DNA of 64,000 nt from Dryas octopetala (lineage: Eukaryota > Streptophyta > Magnoliopsida > Rosales > Rosaceae): positions 13,456,164 to 13,520,163 of the forward strand of contig OY992834.1 of NCBI GenBank assembly GCA_963921425.1, read 5' to 3'. Positions within the stretch are counted from its first letter, which is position 1, and each line of letters starts with the position of its first letter. Made by a program: the position numbers and the translations under genes. The notes under the pieces were generated by a model that saw only the letters and a program-made list of their open reading frames with translations, was not told the DNA's origin and ran no database searches. This document shows positions 1 through 12,222 of the stretch, one piece after another.

Positions 1-271
1 CCAACTCTGCCCTCCGATGAATCGGTGACGTCTCTTTGATTCCCGTACTCACTAAGGTACATGGGGAGATCGACAGACGCAGAACACAGTCAAGCATTTT
101 CCAATGTTGGGGGCAGTTTGGTAATTTCCAAAATTTCAAATTACCAAAATGCTCCCAATAGGACTTGATGGTTTCATTTAAATCAATCAGTCGGTCAGTA
201 GCATTTTTCTTTGGCCTTTCTCTTTTTTGGCAGAATATCACCACTCACTATAGCAACATAGTCATGAACTC

Positions 272-310
272 ATGAGAGAGAGAGAAAGAAAGAGAGAGAG
301 AGAGAGAGAG
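272..310 (+). repeat. GA microsatellite in KAO intron 1
   Basis: Run of GAGAGA with a few AAAG interruptions immediately downstream (minus strand) of the KAO exon 1 donor, so it lies at the start of the intron. Another short GA run is at 721-743, upstream of the TATA box. Confidence 0.85.
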
Positions 311-321
311 GCAAGAATTAC

Positions 322-604
322 CTGGAAACAAAGGTATGTTGATGAAGGATTCAGGGTCACTGGACTTGAAGGCTTCGAGGAAGGACCACATGTTGCCGAT
401 GAAAGGCAAGCCCAAGTCACCAGGTGGGAGAGAGTACTGCTTTTCACCCAACTGGGTTTCATAGAGCCACCAATTTGCATTCTTGAGAAGCCATTTGAGG
501 GCCACAAGACCACCAAAGCTGCACAATAAGACCATCCATACCCACACGGAACCCAACTCCATTTCCACTCCCAAAGCCATCTTGTACAATATTTCCACAC
601 CCAA
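322..604 (-). CDS. KAO: ent-kaurenoic acid oxidase (CYP88A), first exon only
   Basis: Seen: the minus-strand reading frame gives a hydrophobic N-terminal anchor (MVLLCSFGGLVALKWLL), then WLYETQLGEKQYSLPPGDLG, the proline-rich hinge after the anchor, and PFIGNMWSFLEAFKSSDP. Established: this order and wording is the start of the CYP88A cytochrome P450s, which oxidise ent-kaurenoic acid to GA12 in gibberellin synthesis at the ER/plastid envelope. A splice donor (CCAG|GTAATT) ends the exon at 322. The haem-binding and oxygen-binding parts lie beyond the left edge; no second exon is visible in 1-247. In-frame Met codons occur at 604, 580 and 562; 562 (MELGSVW) fits the usual family start best, and the outer limit is given here. 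Odd: G-L replaces the usual G-W after PPGDL, and the residues after SFI (NIPLFPG) depart from the family, so the last few codons or the donor are less certain. Identity sure; integrity of the whole gene unknown. Confidence 0.85.
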
Positions 605-679
605 ATACCACCTCCAAAACCAAAACTCTCTCTCTCAGCTAGTACTCCTCTGTCTGTTTGTACGTCTCTATGTATGCAA

Positions 680-694
680 CTTTATATATAAATA
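680..694 (-). promoter_or_regulatory. TATA box of the KAO gene
   Basis: The minus strand reads TTTATATATAAAG here, 80-120 bases upstream of the candidate KAO start codons, a normal distance for a plant TATA box plus a 5' UTR. No other TATA-like site lies closer. Inferred from position and sequence only. Confidence 0.5.
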
Positions 695-744
695 CTCCTA
701 GGTAGTCATGGCCCACCAAAGAGGAGGAGAGAGAGAGAGAGAGA

Positions 745-2500
745 ATTAAAAATGCTATAAAAATGCACTAATAAGGGCTGGTGATTTGACTTACCAAAGA
801 AAATAAGACGTCCTCGTCGATCTATAGTTCCATACCAAAAAATTGAAATGCTTTACCAAAAAAAAAGTTCAAATACTTACCAAAAAAAAAGTCCAAATAT
901 AAATTATGGGGGACCTAATTAAAATTAGTTACCGAAAATAAAGTTTAAAATAGACAAAAAAAAAAAACAACGAAGAAAGTTTTGAGTTGACGATTAAAAA
1001 TTGTGCATACCAAAGAGAAAAAAATGAAAGTATAACTGCAATATTGGTGAAAAAATTTGATTTGTGGTATAATGAAAGTATAACTGCATTGGTGATGGCC
1101 GGCAATTTTAACTTTTTTTTTTGTCGTGTTGTCAATCCTTTTGATTCTCTTAATACATACGTACTTCAAAGTATTTTTCTTTTTTGGCCTGTCATTCTCT
1201 TAATGCCGATTATAATAAGGTGTAAATTTGGACAAATAAGGCATTTTTTACTAAGCTCCTTATCCAAACAATATGCATGTAAATACCATACACAATGAAA
1301 ATTAATTCAATGGACACAAAAAATTAAATACATAATGTACAATGTACGATAATTAGGATAAGGATAATAATGAATTTGAAATGACTAGATAATAAAGATA
1401 AATATAATCAACAATTACCTCGTTTGATTCATAATGAGATATCACTTATATGTTGAGACGGATCTACATGCGAGCCTGATGAAGCCCTAACCCCCCCCTC
1501 CCAACTCACATGTAGCTTTATACATTTTTAGTAAATTAGGATAAACCACCAGAAATATATTTTTTTCTAAGAGTAACCCACAATAATTTTTTTTGGGAAG
1601 TTTAACCCTTTGACTAATGTCCACATAAGCAACTTTCCTTATATTGTTGGATGAGTCAGTTTAATTTAAAATTTAAAATTTGTTTTTTCCTAATTAAGAT
1701 ACCATTTACCATATTTAGGTAATATTACAAAGAGTTAATGCTATTTATCTCCATTAATTAATAATATTTCAATTTTTTTTTATTGAAACAATATTATTGT
1801 TAATTACTTGTTTCAAATTTGAACATTTTTTTTATTATGAAAATTAGTTTTGCTATATCATATTTAATATCAAATTTATATAATATTAATAATAGAAAAC
1901 TACCCAAAAAAAATATAAGATTAACAAAGATACTTGTTTTGTGCACCTACTAGCATTTTTTTCATGTTTATTTTGTAGACCTGCTGATTTTTTCATATTT
2001 ATTTTGTGCACCTACTAGTTTTTTTAGTAATAATAACCTAGACAAATTAATGAACCTATATGAATTAAAACACCTACATTATAATGAACCTACAAATTAA
2101 CAATTCTTAGTTGTTCCTTATTTGACTCAATTATATATATATATATATCACACGCTTTAAATTAAGTGTTTTAATGAATTTTAGGGAATTCATTTTCTAG
2201 GAAATTGAAAAATTAATGACAATTAAAGAGTGACACAATTTGAAAACAAATATTAATTACATAATGACATAATTTGTAATTAGTACAAATCTAATGGAAT
2301 ATTGTTATCCTACGTGGAGCATGATTTTAAATATGAACTTTAACTATTAAAAAAAAAAGTAATGGTGTTAGACTATAAAAAAATGTAATTTAATGTACTA
2401 ATATCGAAATCATCCATACATTTTTTAGAAAAATTATATAATAGACCGCCCAGTTTATACATTTGAATTCTTGGTCCCTCTAGAAAAAAAATTTGGCTTC
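745..2500. other. AT-rich intergenic DNA, no gene seen
   Basis: No conserved coding signal on either strand. Small local duplications occur: a 20-odd-base unit with TACCAAAAAAAAAGT around 836-897, a repeat with AATGAAAGTATAACTGCA around 1023-1090, and about three copies of a 40-base unit with GCACCTACTAG and TTTATTTTGT at 1940-2025. Confidence 0.6.
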
Positions 2501-2518
2501 GTCCCTTCTTATATGACC

Positions 2519-2797
2519 CACGTTGCATTGTAGTTCGATGATCCGTCTATTTTGTTAAGTCTTCATTCAATAATCATCCGTGCAAAAAATTATGCAAATC
2601 AAAAATCGTTTAACCATTTGATTTAATGATAATCATTTAAGCCACTGAAATCACTATGTTAGTCTAGCTATTTATCCGATCACAATTAGATGTCTTAATA
2701 GTTTAGAAGTTGTCTAAATTTTTTATAAGGGTAATCTTGAGATGGAGATTTAAAAAATAGACAGTTCTGATTATCAAACTACAATGCGGAATAAGTC
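2519..2797. mobile_element. MITE-like inverted repeat
   Basis: The left arm (2519-2557) and right arm (2747-2797) are reverse complements with mismatches; both contain the core AAAATAGAC followed by ACTACAATGC when read inward. About 190 bases separate them. A copy of the right arm recurs at 9836-9906 (shared words AGGGTAATCT, AGTTCTGAT, ACTACAATGCG), which supports a dispersed repeat family. No clear target duplication was found, so the ends and superfamily are not assigned. Confidence 0.45.
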
Positions 2798-2809
2798 TCA
2801 CAAATAATA

Positions 2810-4685
2810 TACCATTATAGATCAAATGAGATATACCTCATTTCAAGCTTCTTATAAGAATAATAATTTTCTCTTTATGTATATAAACAGAGAAATAATA
2901 AGATAAGTATCAACCGACCAACTTAATTATAGTTATACACAAATGTACAATCATAGTGAAATTAAATAGTTGAACATATATATGGTGAGAACCAATATAT
3001 TGTGAGTTGAATTTCTTTCTTGTAACATGCAACGATTGTCATGAATGTGAATGTAAAGTGGTCTACCATTGTTTTTTGGGTTATCACAATGGTTAAATGC
3101 CGACGCAACAGTTTAGGATTTTTTTACACTTATACGACCCATACTTTTGAGAGTCATCTTACATTAATTGCCACCTAAAAAAAGTTGAACAATTTGAAAC
3201 TCCTCTAAACAATTTGAAGAGGCGCATCCTTCTGCTAAGAAGGAGATGTCTATGGTGGGTGTATCATTAGATTAGGAGGAGACACTTCTGCAAATGGAGG
3301 CTTCCACCAAAGATGCCTTATTTTGAACAAAGAGAAATAAGACGTCTATGGTGGGCACATATATGAACAAGGAAATGGCCAAAAGGAGGAAAGGGTAGAG
3401 GAGGGGGAAGAGGAAGAGGGAGAGGGAGAGATAGGAAGGAGGAGATGATTTTCTTTTTTTTTTGAATTTTTATTTGTGCTACTTTTAAAAAAAATTTATT
3501 TCAAATTATTGCACAAGCATAAAATGAGAGTTTCAAATTTACAAAAGAATAAGTGTATATATGATTAGCAAATTAGTGACTTGTTTAAGGGTTTTTTTTT
3601 TTTTTTTAAGTCTAGAATGGAAAATAGGTTTAAAGCCCACTATCAAAAAACCGGTCCAATCATGTGGAAAAACAAGATGGGCACCGTGCCCAGTGCATGC
3701 CGCCTTTTGTTTTGCATCTGAAGTATTGTCACTATTCAACAGTCGCAATTATAACATTGACAATTAGACTATATTTACTTGTGCAACAATATCGATAAAA
3801 AAATGTTACTTATATATACTTGCAATTTTTTTTCTTACATAAACATGTAAAAAAAAACATAAAATACAAAAAAAACTTTTTTGGAGTCGCATCAGCCCTT
3901 GTAATGTTCGTTGTTGCAAAGCCACTATCAAATAGTGGCTATCGGTGCAGAGTTACTGTTGAACAATGGCAATCGACATTGTACAACAACAAATGTGCCC
4001 TTAACGTGTTTTTTTTGTTTGTCAGTTTGAGCGCTCCTTTTTTAAAAGGTGAGTTTATTTCTTATTAGGTAGACCTTTTTAACATTTAAGAATATTATGT
4101 AGGTATATTTATCATTAAGGGCTGTAAAATGAACTTTAAAATCATTAACTTCTTAATTAAATAGAATCACTAATAATATTTAGAAAAATTGTTAAAAAGA
4201 ACTCATTGACGAATGTTTTTGACAAAAAAAAAAAAAAACCAATGTCGATCTGCAATTTATTTATTTTTTGGTTCACACGAGGCTGTTTTTTAACAATTCG
4301 TTCTATTGTGAGTTGCCTCTTATTTTTTCTCATGACCAAAATTTACTAAGTGACAATGACTTTCATGTAAATTGAAAATTTTGGTTTTTCCCATAGCATA
4401 TGTGATTGACTTTTCTTAAACTTTGTGTGTATTAAGTTCTTGTATTATTATATCAATATTTGAGAGTCTTGAGTGTCTCTAAACCTTCTTCCCTTCGTCT
4501 CCCTATTTAATGGGAGGTCTATCGTATTTGGATTTCTCTCTCAATGACCCATGCATGGAGAGCATGTGAAATTCCAATTGTAAAAATCATAAAATTACTC
4601 CCAAAGACAAAAGATCCAAGGTTCATAACTGGAAATCCACCTAAATAAAAAATTAAGTTGAAGTCTAACCTATTCACATGCACAC
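2810..4685. other. Intergenic DNA, no gene seen
   Basis: AT-rich. Contains a purine-rich stretch (GGAAGAGGGAGAGG type) at 3370-3445 and poly-A/poly-T runs. The short open frames here lack codon bias and recognisable motifs. A small palindrome around CACTATCAAATAGTG sits at 3922-3936. Confidence 0.55.
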
Positions 4686-4689
4686 GGCT

Positions 4690-5075
4690 GGAGACCAGGA
4701 AAAGGCTATCGAGTGCTCGGTACTCTTATCGAATTGCATATGCAGATTTTAGACTGCAGATGCATCTTTTTAGGTTGCATATATATGATAGATTTTTAAG
4801 ATTGTAGATGCATGTTTTAGGTTGCAAATGCAGTTTCATATTCAGGGTTGAGGTCACAAATGAAGCTGCCGAGTGCTCGGCAAGAACCGTTGAGCGCTCG
4901 GTAAGAATCACCGAGCATTCTATAAAAATTGCTGAGCGCTCAATAGGATTTTTGTCCTGTAACTTACATATTCAGGGTTGGGGTCGTAGATGTAGCTACC
5001 GAATGCTCGGCAAGAACTGCCGAGCGCTCTGTAAAAATTGTTGCGCTCTCGGTAGGATTTTTGTCCTGTAACTTA
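4690..5075. repeat. Array of palindromic words (AGATGCATCT and GAGCGCTC types)
   Basis: Two word types alternate. First, at 4735-4850, variants of GCAGATGCATCT and TTAGGTTGCA. Second, at 4868-5060, variants of CCGAGTGCTCGGCAAGAA, GAGCGCTCGGTAAGAA and GAGCGCTCAATAGGAT. Two units of about 120 bases end in the same phrase, GGATTTTTGTCCTGTAACTT (around 4947 and 5057). The words are perfect or near-perfect palindromes. No protein reading is plausible. The same words occur at 12936-13205 and 19385-19510. Confidence 0.75.
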
Positions 5076-5317
5076 AGTTTTGGGCTGAGTGGACTTGAGC
5101 GTATATTTCTTTCTCATTTTGGGTTTCTACTTAAAGAAACCCTTGTAAAAATTGTGTGTTTTACACAATTTAATTTTCTTTTGGAGGCATTTAATTATAA
5201 CTCGCTTATACATATTTTTGTTATCCATAATCATTCAACATATATATCTTTTGTAATGATAGGTCTCTGACCAATTGTAACTGACTAGAAATTACCCAAT
5301 GTCACTAGTTGATCGAT

Positions 5318-5412
5318 AGTTGCACCTAATGTCACTGGCCGGAGAAATTATTCCATACATCTGATACACCACGTGGCATTTTCTAGTGGTATATCAGACA
5401 AATAGTATTAAG
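5318..5412. mobile_element. Remnant of a small foldback MITE
   Basis: TCTGATACACCAC and GTGGTATATCAGA form a 13-base inverted repeat with one mismatch around a short spacer. The left side (AAATTATTCCATACATCTGATACACC) resembles the terminal repeat of the element at 60860-61052, which suggests a shrunken relative. Confidence 0.35.
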
Positions 5413-5976
5413 TCATTTGGACAATTTTTTTCTGTGCTAGCAATGATGCATAATCAAGAAGTACTATAAATTTTGTTATATTTTCCTCTGTTCAGTATTC
5501 TTCCTCAAAAAACGGCACCACCACACAATCAACTTGATACGCCACCGTCTCAAGCCCAGACAAGTACTCTTTCTTCTCTTCTCCTTGGTCGACCCCTATG
5601 ATCTAAATGATGGTGGAAAGCTAGTTTTTGAGTCTTGATCCTCAATCACCACACCACTCTATCAGCCATCACTCACTCAATAAATCCAACCCATCCTTCC
5701 ACATCAGTCATCACCGACGAAAAATAAATAAAATTACAGAAGCTGTATTGGCTTCTAGTCGGCACTTGTCAATGAAAAAATTGCTTGGACTTGAGACCAT
5801 GGGAAAATTGCTTTATTAAATGGGTGATGGCTGTAGTGGTTGAGGAAAAATCAAACTTAGGTTAGTATGGTTTAGTATGACTTTTAAACCATACTAAATT
5901 ATACCCTAATTAATAAACCACAAAGTAAAATACATGAAAGGATCTGGATGCGTGTTTAATTGTTTTTAACTAAGTA

Positions 5977-6684
5977 CAGTAAAACCCGATTAAGAAAAAT
6001 TATTATTTTAAAGGGATTATTTATATATTGATAAATTAATTTATTGATAAATGAATATTTATTAATTTAAAAAGAGTTTTATGCTTTTTTGTTCATGTAT
6101 TATTTTTTTTGACAAAGATACATGTATCTTATAAGAAAAAAAAAAAAACAAAGATACATGTATGACTTCAAACTTATTTTAAATGGACGTTAAGAACTAG
6201 AAAATCAAGTGCTTTAAAGATAAGTACATACATATATGGCGAACTAGAAAATCAAGTGTATTCAAGATAATTACATATACATACATTTTCAAGATAAGTT
6301 AAGAACTAGAAGATCATGTGTTTTTAAAATGAAAAACATATATATACCAAATGTGGTGTATGCATTGCAAAAAAATTAAAGATGAGGTTCAAAGAAAAGG
6401 CAAACGACTTTAGAAACATATTTTGAGAAAGAGCTGAATTGAGAAAATGGAAGTTGTTAAGTAAAAAGTTCCTTAATATGTATTATGAATTTTTATGTGT
6501 TATTTGTTTTATGTATTTCATTAATTATTAATTTATATATTTGCTGGGTTTTAAAGAATTTTAAGAAAAATTATTATCTTATGCATTTAGCGAGGTTATT
6601 ATTTTAGTACACTGACTCGAGTTGGGATCGGAAGATTTTATTATTTATTAATTTATCAAACATTTATTTATAGGGGTTTTATTG
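5977..6684. mobile_element. Emigrant/pogo-like MITE
   Basis: The left end is CAGTAAAACCCGATTAAG; the right end read inward is CAATAAAACCCCTATAAATAA. Both are flanked by TA (5975-5976 and 6685-6686). Established: CAGTAAAACCTCTATAAATTAATA with a TA duplication is the terminus of the Arabidopsis Emigrant MITE, a relative of pogo/Tc1-mariner transposons. The 708-base interior has no transposase frame, so the element would be non-autonomous. It includes about three imperfect copies of a 50-60 base unit (6189-6330) with ACTAGAAAATCAAGTG. Subterminal GTTGGGATCGG near 6622 also fits this family. Confidence 0.75.
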
Positions 6685-6689
6685 TAATT

Positions 6690-7980
6690 TGTAAAACGTA
6701 TATGCATGCATGCATAATTTATTAATAATTAAGTCACATTCCTCATTTATCATTGTCAACATCTAAGATTTCGCCAATAAAAAATAATGAAAACTACTTA
6801 ATTATTTGACTACAGGTGTTCTTTTCCTAATACTAAATGGAAGTGTCAAAAGTTAGCTAGTCATCGTATAATATACATATTGTCCCATAGACGAATAAAA
6901 AGATTGTTGGCTTTTCACTAGTGACAAAACAAGACACATCTATTATGAGTAAGAAGCACTGCAATAACTTTTCTGCCACTAGATAGGTAGAAGAAGCAAT
7001 TCTCCACTATATATGGACCTGAATCATGATAATGCTACTAAAACAAGCTCCTTAATGTCGATATGGAGCAACAAATTAGTGCCAGGCCTATCATCCAATA
7101 TCCACTGCCGGCCTGCCTACCACTACCTAAAAGATTTTCTAAATATGTCTGTTACTTCTGCTGAAAGGCCTTGCGCATGCCTTGCAAAATTTAAACAAAG
7201 GCCATGGTTTAGCCGTCTAGCAAGGCCTGCAGCTCAAATCAAAACAGGCAGTGCATCATTTCAAGAGAAGAACTTATATATCCCCCATGTGATACCACAT
7301 GGCATCTCCCTCTCTCTCATTAGCTCCCTCTCTTTTCTCACTCTCTTTCTCTCTATCTCTTTCTCTCATCTCTTATCTCTATCTCTCTTTAAGGAATGTA
7401 ACATCACTACAACATGGAGATAGGTAAGTATTTTCCTCATTTCAATTAGGACTTTGAGTCCTTGATAATCACCATCATCATGATATCATATGATATATAA
7501 TAGTGGTATAAAATTATTTAAGGTGCCGTTATTTGGACCCAACTTTTTTATGTAACTCCAACACAGTCTTTACACCCACCTTCAATTTAAAAAGTTTAAA
7601 AACTTATTAGTATACCCAATATTTTTTTCAAAAATACTCTTACTAAAACCCAACAAACAAACCCAACCTATTCTTACTCTTTATACCCAACAACACACCC
7701 ATCACCATCACCATCACCATCACCATCACCACCACCCAACACCCAATGCCAATACCTCACCACCCACCACCCAACACCACCACCCAAACTTAATGGTAGT
7801 CATAGTCTTAAGTGAAAGAATATGGTTTTGTGTTGATTTTTTTATGCTAATATTATGCTTATGTCTTAAATTTTACAGCATTTTTGAACTTTAAAGTTCA
7901 CTGTTTTGAGGTTAGATAATTAGGTTACAAACAATCTCCAAAACAAAAAACAAAAATTCTTAGTAAAATCAAATGATACG
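6690..7980. other. Intergenic DNA with CT tract and CACCAT repeat
   Basis: A pyrimidine-rich stretch (7305-7390) precedes ATGGAGATAG|GTAAGT at 7414-7429, which looks like a short first exon with a consensus splice donor, but no following exon could be linked. The open frame covering 7013-7423 is mostly CT-repeat leucine/serine and resembles no protein I know. A CACCAT microsatellite lies at 7698-7733, followed by CCACCCAACACC repeats to about 7790. Confidence 0.4.
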
Positions 7981-8282
7981 CTTCGGCGATGTTACCTACC
8001 AAATTAAAGGCCCGGCATCGTCCCACACAGAAAGAAAGAGCGCAAAGCCCCAGCCCAACCTGAGTTACCAATCAGGCTCCCTTCATCCGGTGAGGCAGGG
8101 GAATCCCTTACACTCAAAAGTTCAATAATAAACTAAATTATAATCTCATTTCTTGCTTTACTAGGCTATTCGTCTAGAAGCCCATAAAGACAAAACTAAG
8201 GGGAGGCGTCCTCACTTTAGGCCACCGGTAATGTGTGACCTTAACAAGTTGTCCAACTTAATTACATGTAATTCAAAAGGCA
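7981..8282. other. GC-richer patch of unknown origin
   Basis: The stretch at 7981-8110 is clearly richer in G and C than its surroundings and directly precedes the hAT-like element. I see no open frame, tRNA fold or known organelle gene in it. Confidence 0.35.
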
Positions 8283-8290
8283 GGTAAACG

Positions 8291-8881
8291 TAGGGCTGGG
8301 TCGGTGGCGGTTAGCGAACCGCCATGTGGTTACCGACGACCGACCGACCATCAGCGTAATGGCCAACCTATGCACTGCTCCCGCTACCGACAAGGTCGAT
8401 TACCGACACAATCAATGTCGGTTGTTGTCGGGCGGTTTGGTCGAACTCTGGCCAATCACCGAGCTCTCTCTACACCCTCTCTCTCTGCTACAACTCCAAC
8501 CCCAACGTCCACAACAACTCCAACTCAACCCCAGAGCTTCGCCACCGTCGCACCCACTCCCCAGAGCTTCGCCACTGCCAAGCCCAAGCTCACCATCCAC
8601 CTTCGGGATGCTCACAAGGAGAAGAGAAGAAGAAAAGAAGAAGAATAATAATAAAAACCAGAGAAGAGGAGGAGAAGAAGAATATCGGTGTCGGTCATTT
8701 CAGTAACACCGACAGTTCAACATTCTCAGATCGTCACCGCCATCGCCACCTTCGATAAGGTCGGCACACCGACACCGACACCGACTGGTTAGTCCATTGT
8801 CGGAACGATTCATCGTCGGAGCGGTTTAAATGATTTTCAAGTACATGTCGATTTTTTTGGTAGACCGACGACCCAGCCCTA
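8291..8881. mobile_element. Non-autonomous hAT-like transposon
   Basis: Terminal inverted repeat TAGGGCTGGGTCG at the left, matched by CGACCCAGCCCTA at the right. Flanking 8-base copies are GGTAAACG (8283-8290) and GGTAAACA (8882-8889), one mismatch. An 8-base target duplication and a TAGGG terminus fit hAT elements. The interior is unusually GC-rich with many CCGAC/GTCGG words near both ends, plus a CT-rich, proline-coding stretch (8460-8590) that could be captured gene sequence. The overlapping open frames inside are proline/serine low-complexity and not convincing proteins. Confidence 0.75.
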
Positions 8882-9150
8882 GGTAAACATACTTCTCCAA
8901 ACCAAGACAAAAGAAAGATGCAAGTAAACATGGCATCACAATTCACAAGAAATCAATGACCTTTCGATTTTTAACTGGTGTACAAATTAAATAAATACAA
9001 CTAATTCTAATTTTAGATTTTAGATTTTAGAAGTAAGGTATGCTTTTGTTTTTTTCTAGAGAAATGCTATCTACTTTCAACTCTGACTTTTTCGTTTATT
9101 ATTCTCATTTAGCAATGTAACCTTATAATTAGAACTGTTTATATTTTAAA

Positions 9151-9512
9151 GGGCTATTTACAAAAAAATCAATAAAACATTTCAAAATTACAAATAGGTC
9201 AATGAACATTTCCTAAATCTCAAAATAGTCACCATTGACTAAAATGAATTAAATGAAATTATGCATTATACAAAAGAAGACATAACAAATACTAGAAATT
9301 ACAGCCACTGCCATTAAAATAAAAATAATGGAATGGGGCAAAAGGGTAAAACGAACTATAAAAAAAACCAGTAATGGACTGGGGCCCGCAGGGCTATTGA
9401 TCAAAATGTAATTTATGAAATTATATAATTGACTAAAATGGAATAGGAAATTTGGTATTTACCTTTTTATAATTTTGAAATATTTTATTGACTTATTTTT
9501 AATTATCTATAT
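9151..9512. mobile_element. MITE with long terminal inverted repeats
   Basis: About 60 bases at each end are inverted copies, sharing TCAATAAAA, ATTTCAAAATTA and, further in, ATTTCCTA. The interior is about 240 bases with a GC-rich centre (GGACTGGGGCCCGCAGGG). The target duplication is unclear. Confidence 0.5.
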
Positions 9513-9899
9513 TTATTTTAAATCACTCTTTAAGAATTATCTCTACAAAATCAACCAAATTAAAAAATTATTTAGTCAAGTAATTGTGATCAAATATATA
9601 TACGGTTTTTGTAACAATTAGCTAGGTTCATTGTCTGTATATTTGGTAACAATTACATGACTAATACAACTAGCTATGTAGGGTTTTTTTCTTCTATGTT
9701 CATGTGCTCGCTTCGTTCATATGCATAAGTAATGAATGAAGCCATAGCATGAGCGAAAAAAGTCAAGATTAGAGCGGAGATAAGATAAGTGGCAAGGAAG
9801 AAACACCACAAAGCAGTATCAACCAAGATTTTTTGCATAGATTATTTTTAAAGGGTAATCTAAAAAATGAATAGTTCTGATCATAATACTACAATGCGA

Positions 9900-10900
9900 A
9901 ATGAGATCGAATAATAAAATTTAAAAAAAAAAAAAAACAGTAAAAAGGAAACTTACATAATATTCTTCTTTACGCTAAGAACTAGTAGTTGCAAGTCACT
10001 AAGACTAGCTCACATCAGACGATGGACTTTGAAAAGGTATATCTTATGTTTCCTAAAGTGATAGCACAAAAAAGGGTTCATAATATCCTTCCTGGATCAT
10101 GTCTGTCCTGTAAGTGGTGAGTTTGATTAATTGATATGTATACATGATCCAACCTATATAATTATTGACCAATTATACTTGACTTTTCTCATGTTTGTAA
10201 TCTTTAGAGTTTTAATATTTGCATTACCATTCCTATCATAATTAAAAACTAGAGACTTTTAAAGGAGCAGCAACTAAAAAACAAGAAAGAAAAGACAAAG
10301 AAAGTAGCAGCTTGTTATTTTCGAGTCCGGCCAATATTCACAGCAGCGGATGGACGTAGGGCCTTTACAAGTGTCGGACGGGTGTATGGTCAATCTGACC
10401 TCCAAAGGTCACAAATTTGAGCGTAGACTCCTATCACATTCACAATTTCACACCACCTGCTGCCACGTATTACTACGGGGACGGACGGCTATATATTGTC
10501 CTGCAGTTGCTTCGCCGTCCACTCCTACCAACTTTCTCGGAACCTAATACTAATAACCTATAATATTGGAAATGAGCCAATACCATATATCAAGCTAATA
10601 TCATTTATTATATAAATGCTACACTTTAAACTCATATATAATATGTTCAATCGTACAAGTTGTTTTGGACATAACACAATATATTATTAGCATTAAATTT
10701 AAAATCAGACCTCAACACAATGAACAAATTTAATTTATGTGTAATTCGCCAAGACCATGGCTCAAGTTGAATTAATAAATAATCATTTTTTAGGGTTTGT
10801 GTATATATTCATAATATTAACTATTGGTTTAGTAGTATTTCTCTTTCTAATATTTAAAAAGTTTTAAGTTCGAATCTATAAAAATATATATATATATTAT
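9900..10900. other. Intergenic DNA, no gene supported
   Basis: The only frame of note, 10350-10547 (+, 65 aa), lies in a locally less AT-rich patch and has no recognisable domain. No splice-linked exons were found around it. Confidence 0.45.
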
Positions 10901-10908
10901 ATATGCAC

Positions 10909-11289
10909 AAATTCTCTGTGCAGGACGTCTGTTCTTTAACTAAAGAACAGACATGGGTATTTCTATGATATTTTGTCATTTATAAGCCATTTTTTACGAA
11001 GTTTTATATTTTAGAGTATATAATTGTTATTCGAGGTTATATTTTAGGTTTTAATTACTCTTGAGTTTGGGTAGTAGCACAAAACTTGAGAGTTAAAACT
11101 TAAATTTTAACCGAATAACGGAAACTCAATATCATGAGAAGAGTTAACTAAGAAATAGGGTCTCGATTGATGATTTATATCTTAAATAATTAAAGCCTAC
11201 CAAATTTAAGATTAAATGGTGAAAAAAAACCATAAAACATATTCACTCATTCTTTAGTTAAAAAATAGACGCCCTACTGATAGAATTTA
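10909..11289. mobile_element. MITE with about 39-bp terminal inverted repeats
   Basis: Both ends read inward start AAATTCT and end TTTAACTAAAGAA; by eye about 32 of 39 positions match and most differences are transitions. The left arm also contains a self-palindrome: GTCTGTTCTTTA and TAAAGAACAGAC flank a 2-base loop. No coding content. Confidence 0.6.
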
Positions 11290-11400
11290 TATTTATATAT
11301 ATAATTCAAGCACCTTGATAATGTTATGCTACAGTTTTCAGCAAAAATCTACAAAATCTGGGTTCCATTTCCATTAAAAACGTAACTCCCAAATTCCTCA

Positions 11401-11492
11401 TGATATCACATCACGTACAGTCATTCTACTATATTATATATATATATGATATCACATCACGTACAGTCATTCTACTATATTATATATATTTA
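11401..11492. repeat. Tandem duplication, 46-bp unit
   Basis: TGATATCACATCACGTACAG and the following AT-rich bases occur twice back to back (copies start at 11401 and 11447) with essentially no differences, indicating a recent duplication. Confidence 0.85.
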
Positions 11493-12222
11493 TATATACA
11501 TACATAAGAATATTAAGTACGATAGTTACTGTATATATATATATATAAAAATATATTAAACTTAATTAGGTAAAAGACAAAAATCATTGAGGTTTTATAT
11601 CAACACCAAAGCAACGGACAAACTTAAACAATAGGAAAAGAAAATACATGCCCAGTATGGTCCAAGGGATATGATAGTGTTTCTTGTTGTTACAAGTGTG
11701 TACATTAATTTATGTTGAGCAAACTTGTGCTCAACCATGACATATACTTAAAAAGATTTTATAAACAAGCATGAATGGGATTAATAAATGAAATATATGC
11801 TTCGTGAAAAGGTTGCATGCAGTGACAATATTTTATCATGTACATCAACTTACAATAGTGCTAATTATATATATAATTCATGTAAATGACAAACTCTACA
11901 CGTACAGTAATTTGTCCAATAAAAGTTTGGCACCAACGAATTAAGAAATATATAGCAACAAATTGGTGCTTTCAATTGTACCTCTTGGATACTTAACAAA
12001 AAATATGACACACAAAACCACTCCACTACACCACGTACCCTCTACATATATATAAAACTCTAGAAACTAGAGTTTAAAGATAGGATGAAGTTTATTGATG
12101 GAGGACAGAAAGTACAATATGACAAAGAAGAAAATGGAGCTCAAGACAAAATATGACAATTAATGAGGGATGTGCATGAATCATGATAAAGCCATAAAGT
12201 TGGTGAAGATCCTAATCCTATA

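Noticed and set aside
1..247. Second exon of KAO
   Set aside because: No frame on the minus strand resembles the following CYP88A segment; the exon is presumably left of the window.
7013..7040. miR172-like sequence (GAATCATGATAATGCTAC)
   Set aside because: Only a partial resemblance and no opposing arm forming a precursor hairpin.
7013..7423. 136-codon + strand frame before a GTAAGT donor
   Set aside because: The second half is CT-repeat leucine/serine; the first half has no recognisable features. A possible non-coding first exon remains open.
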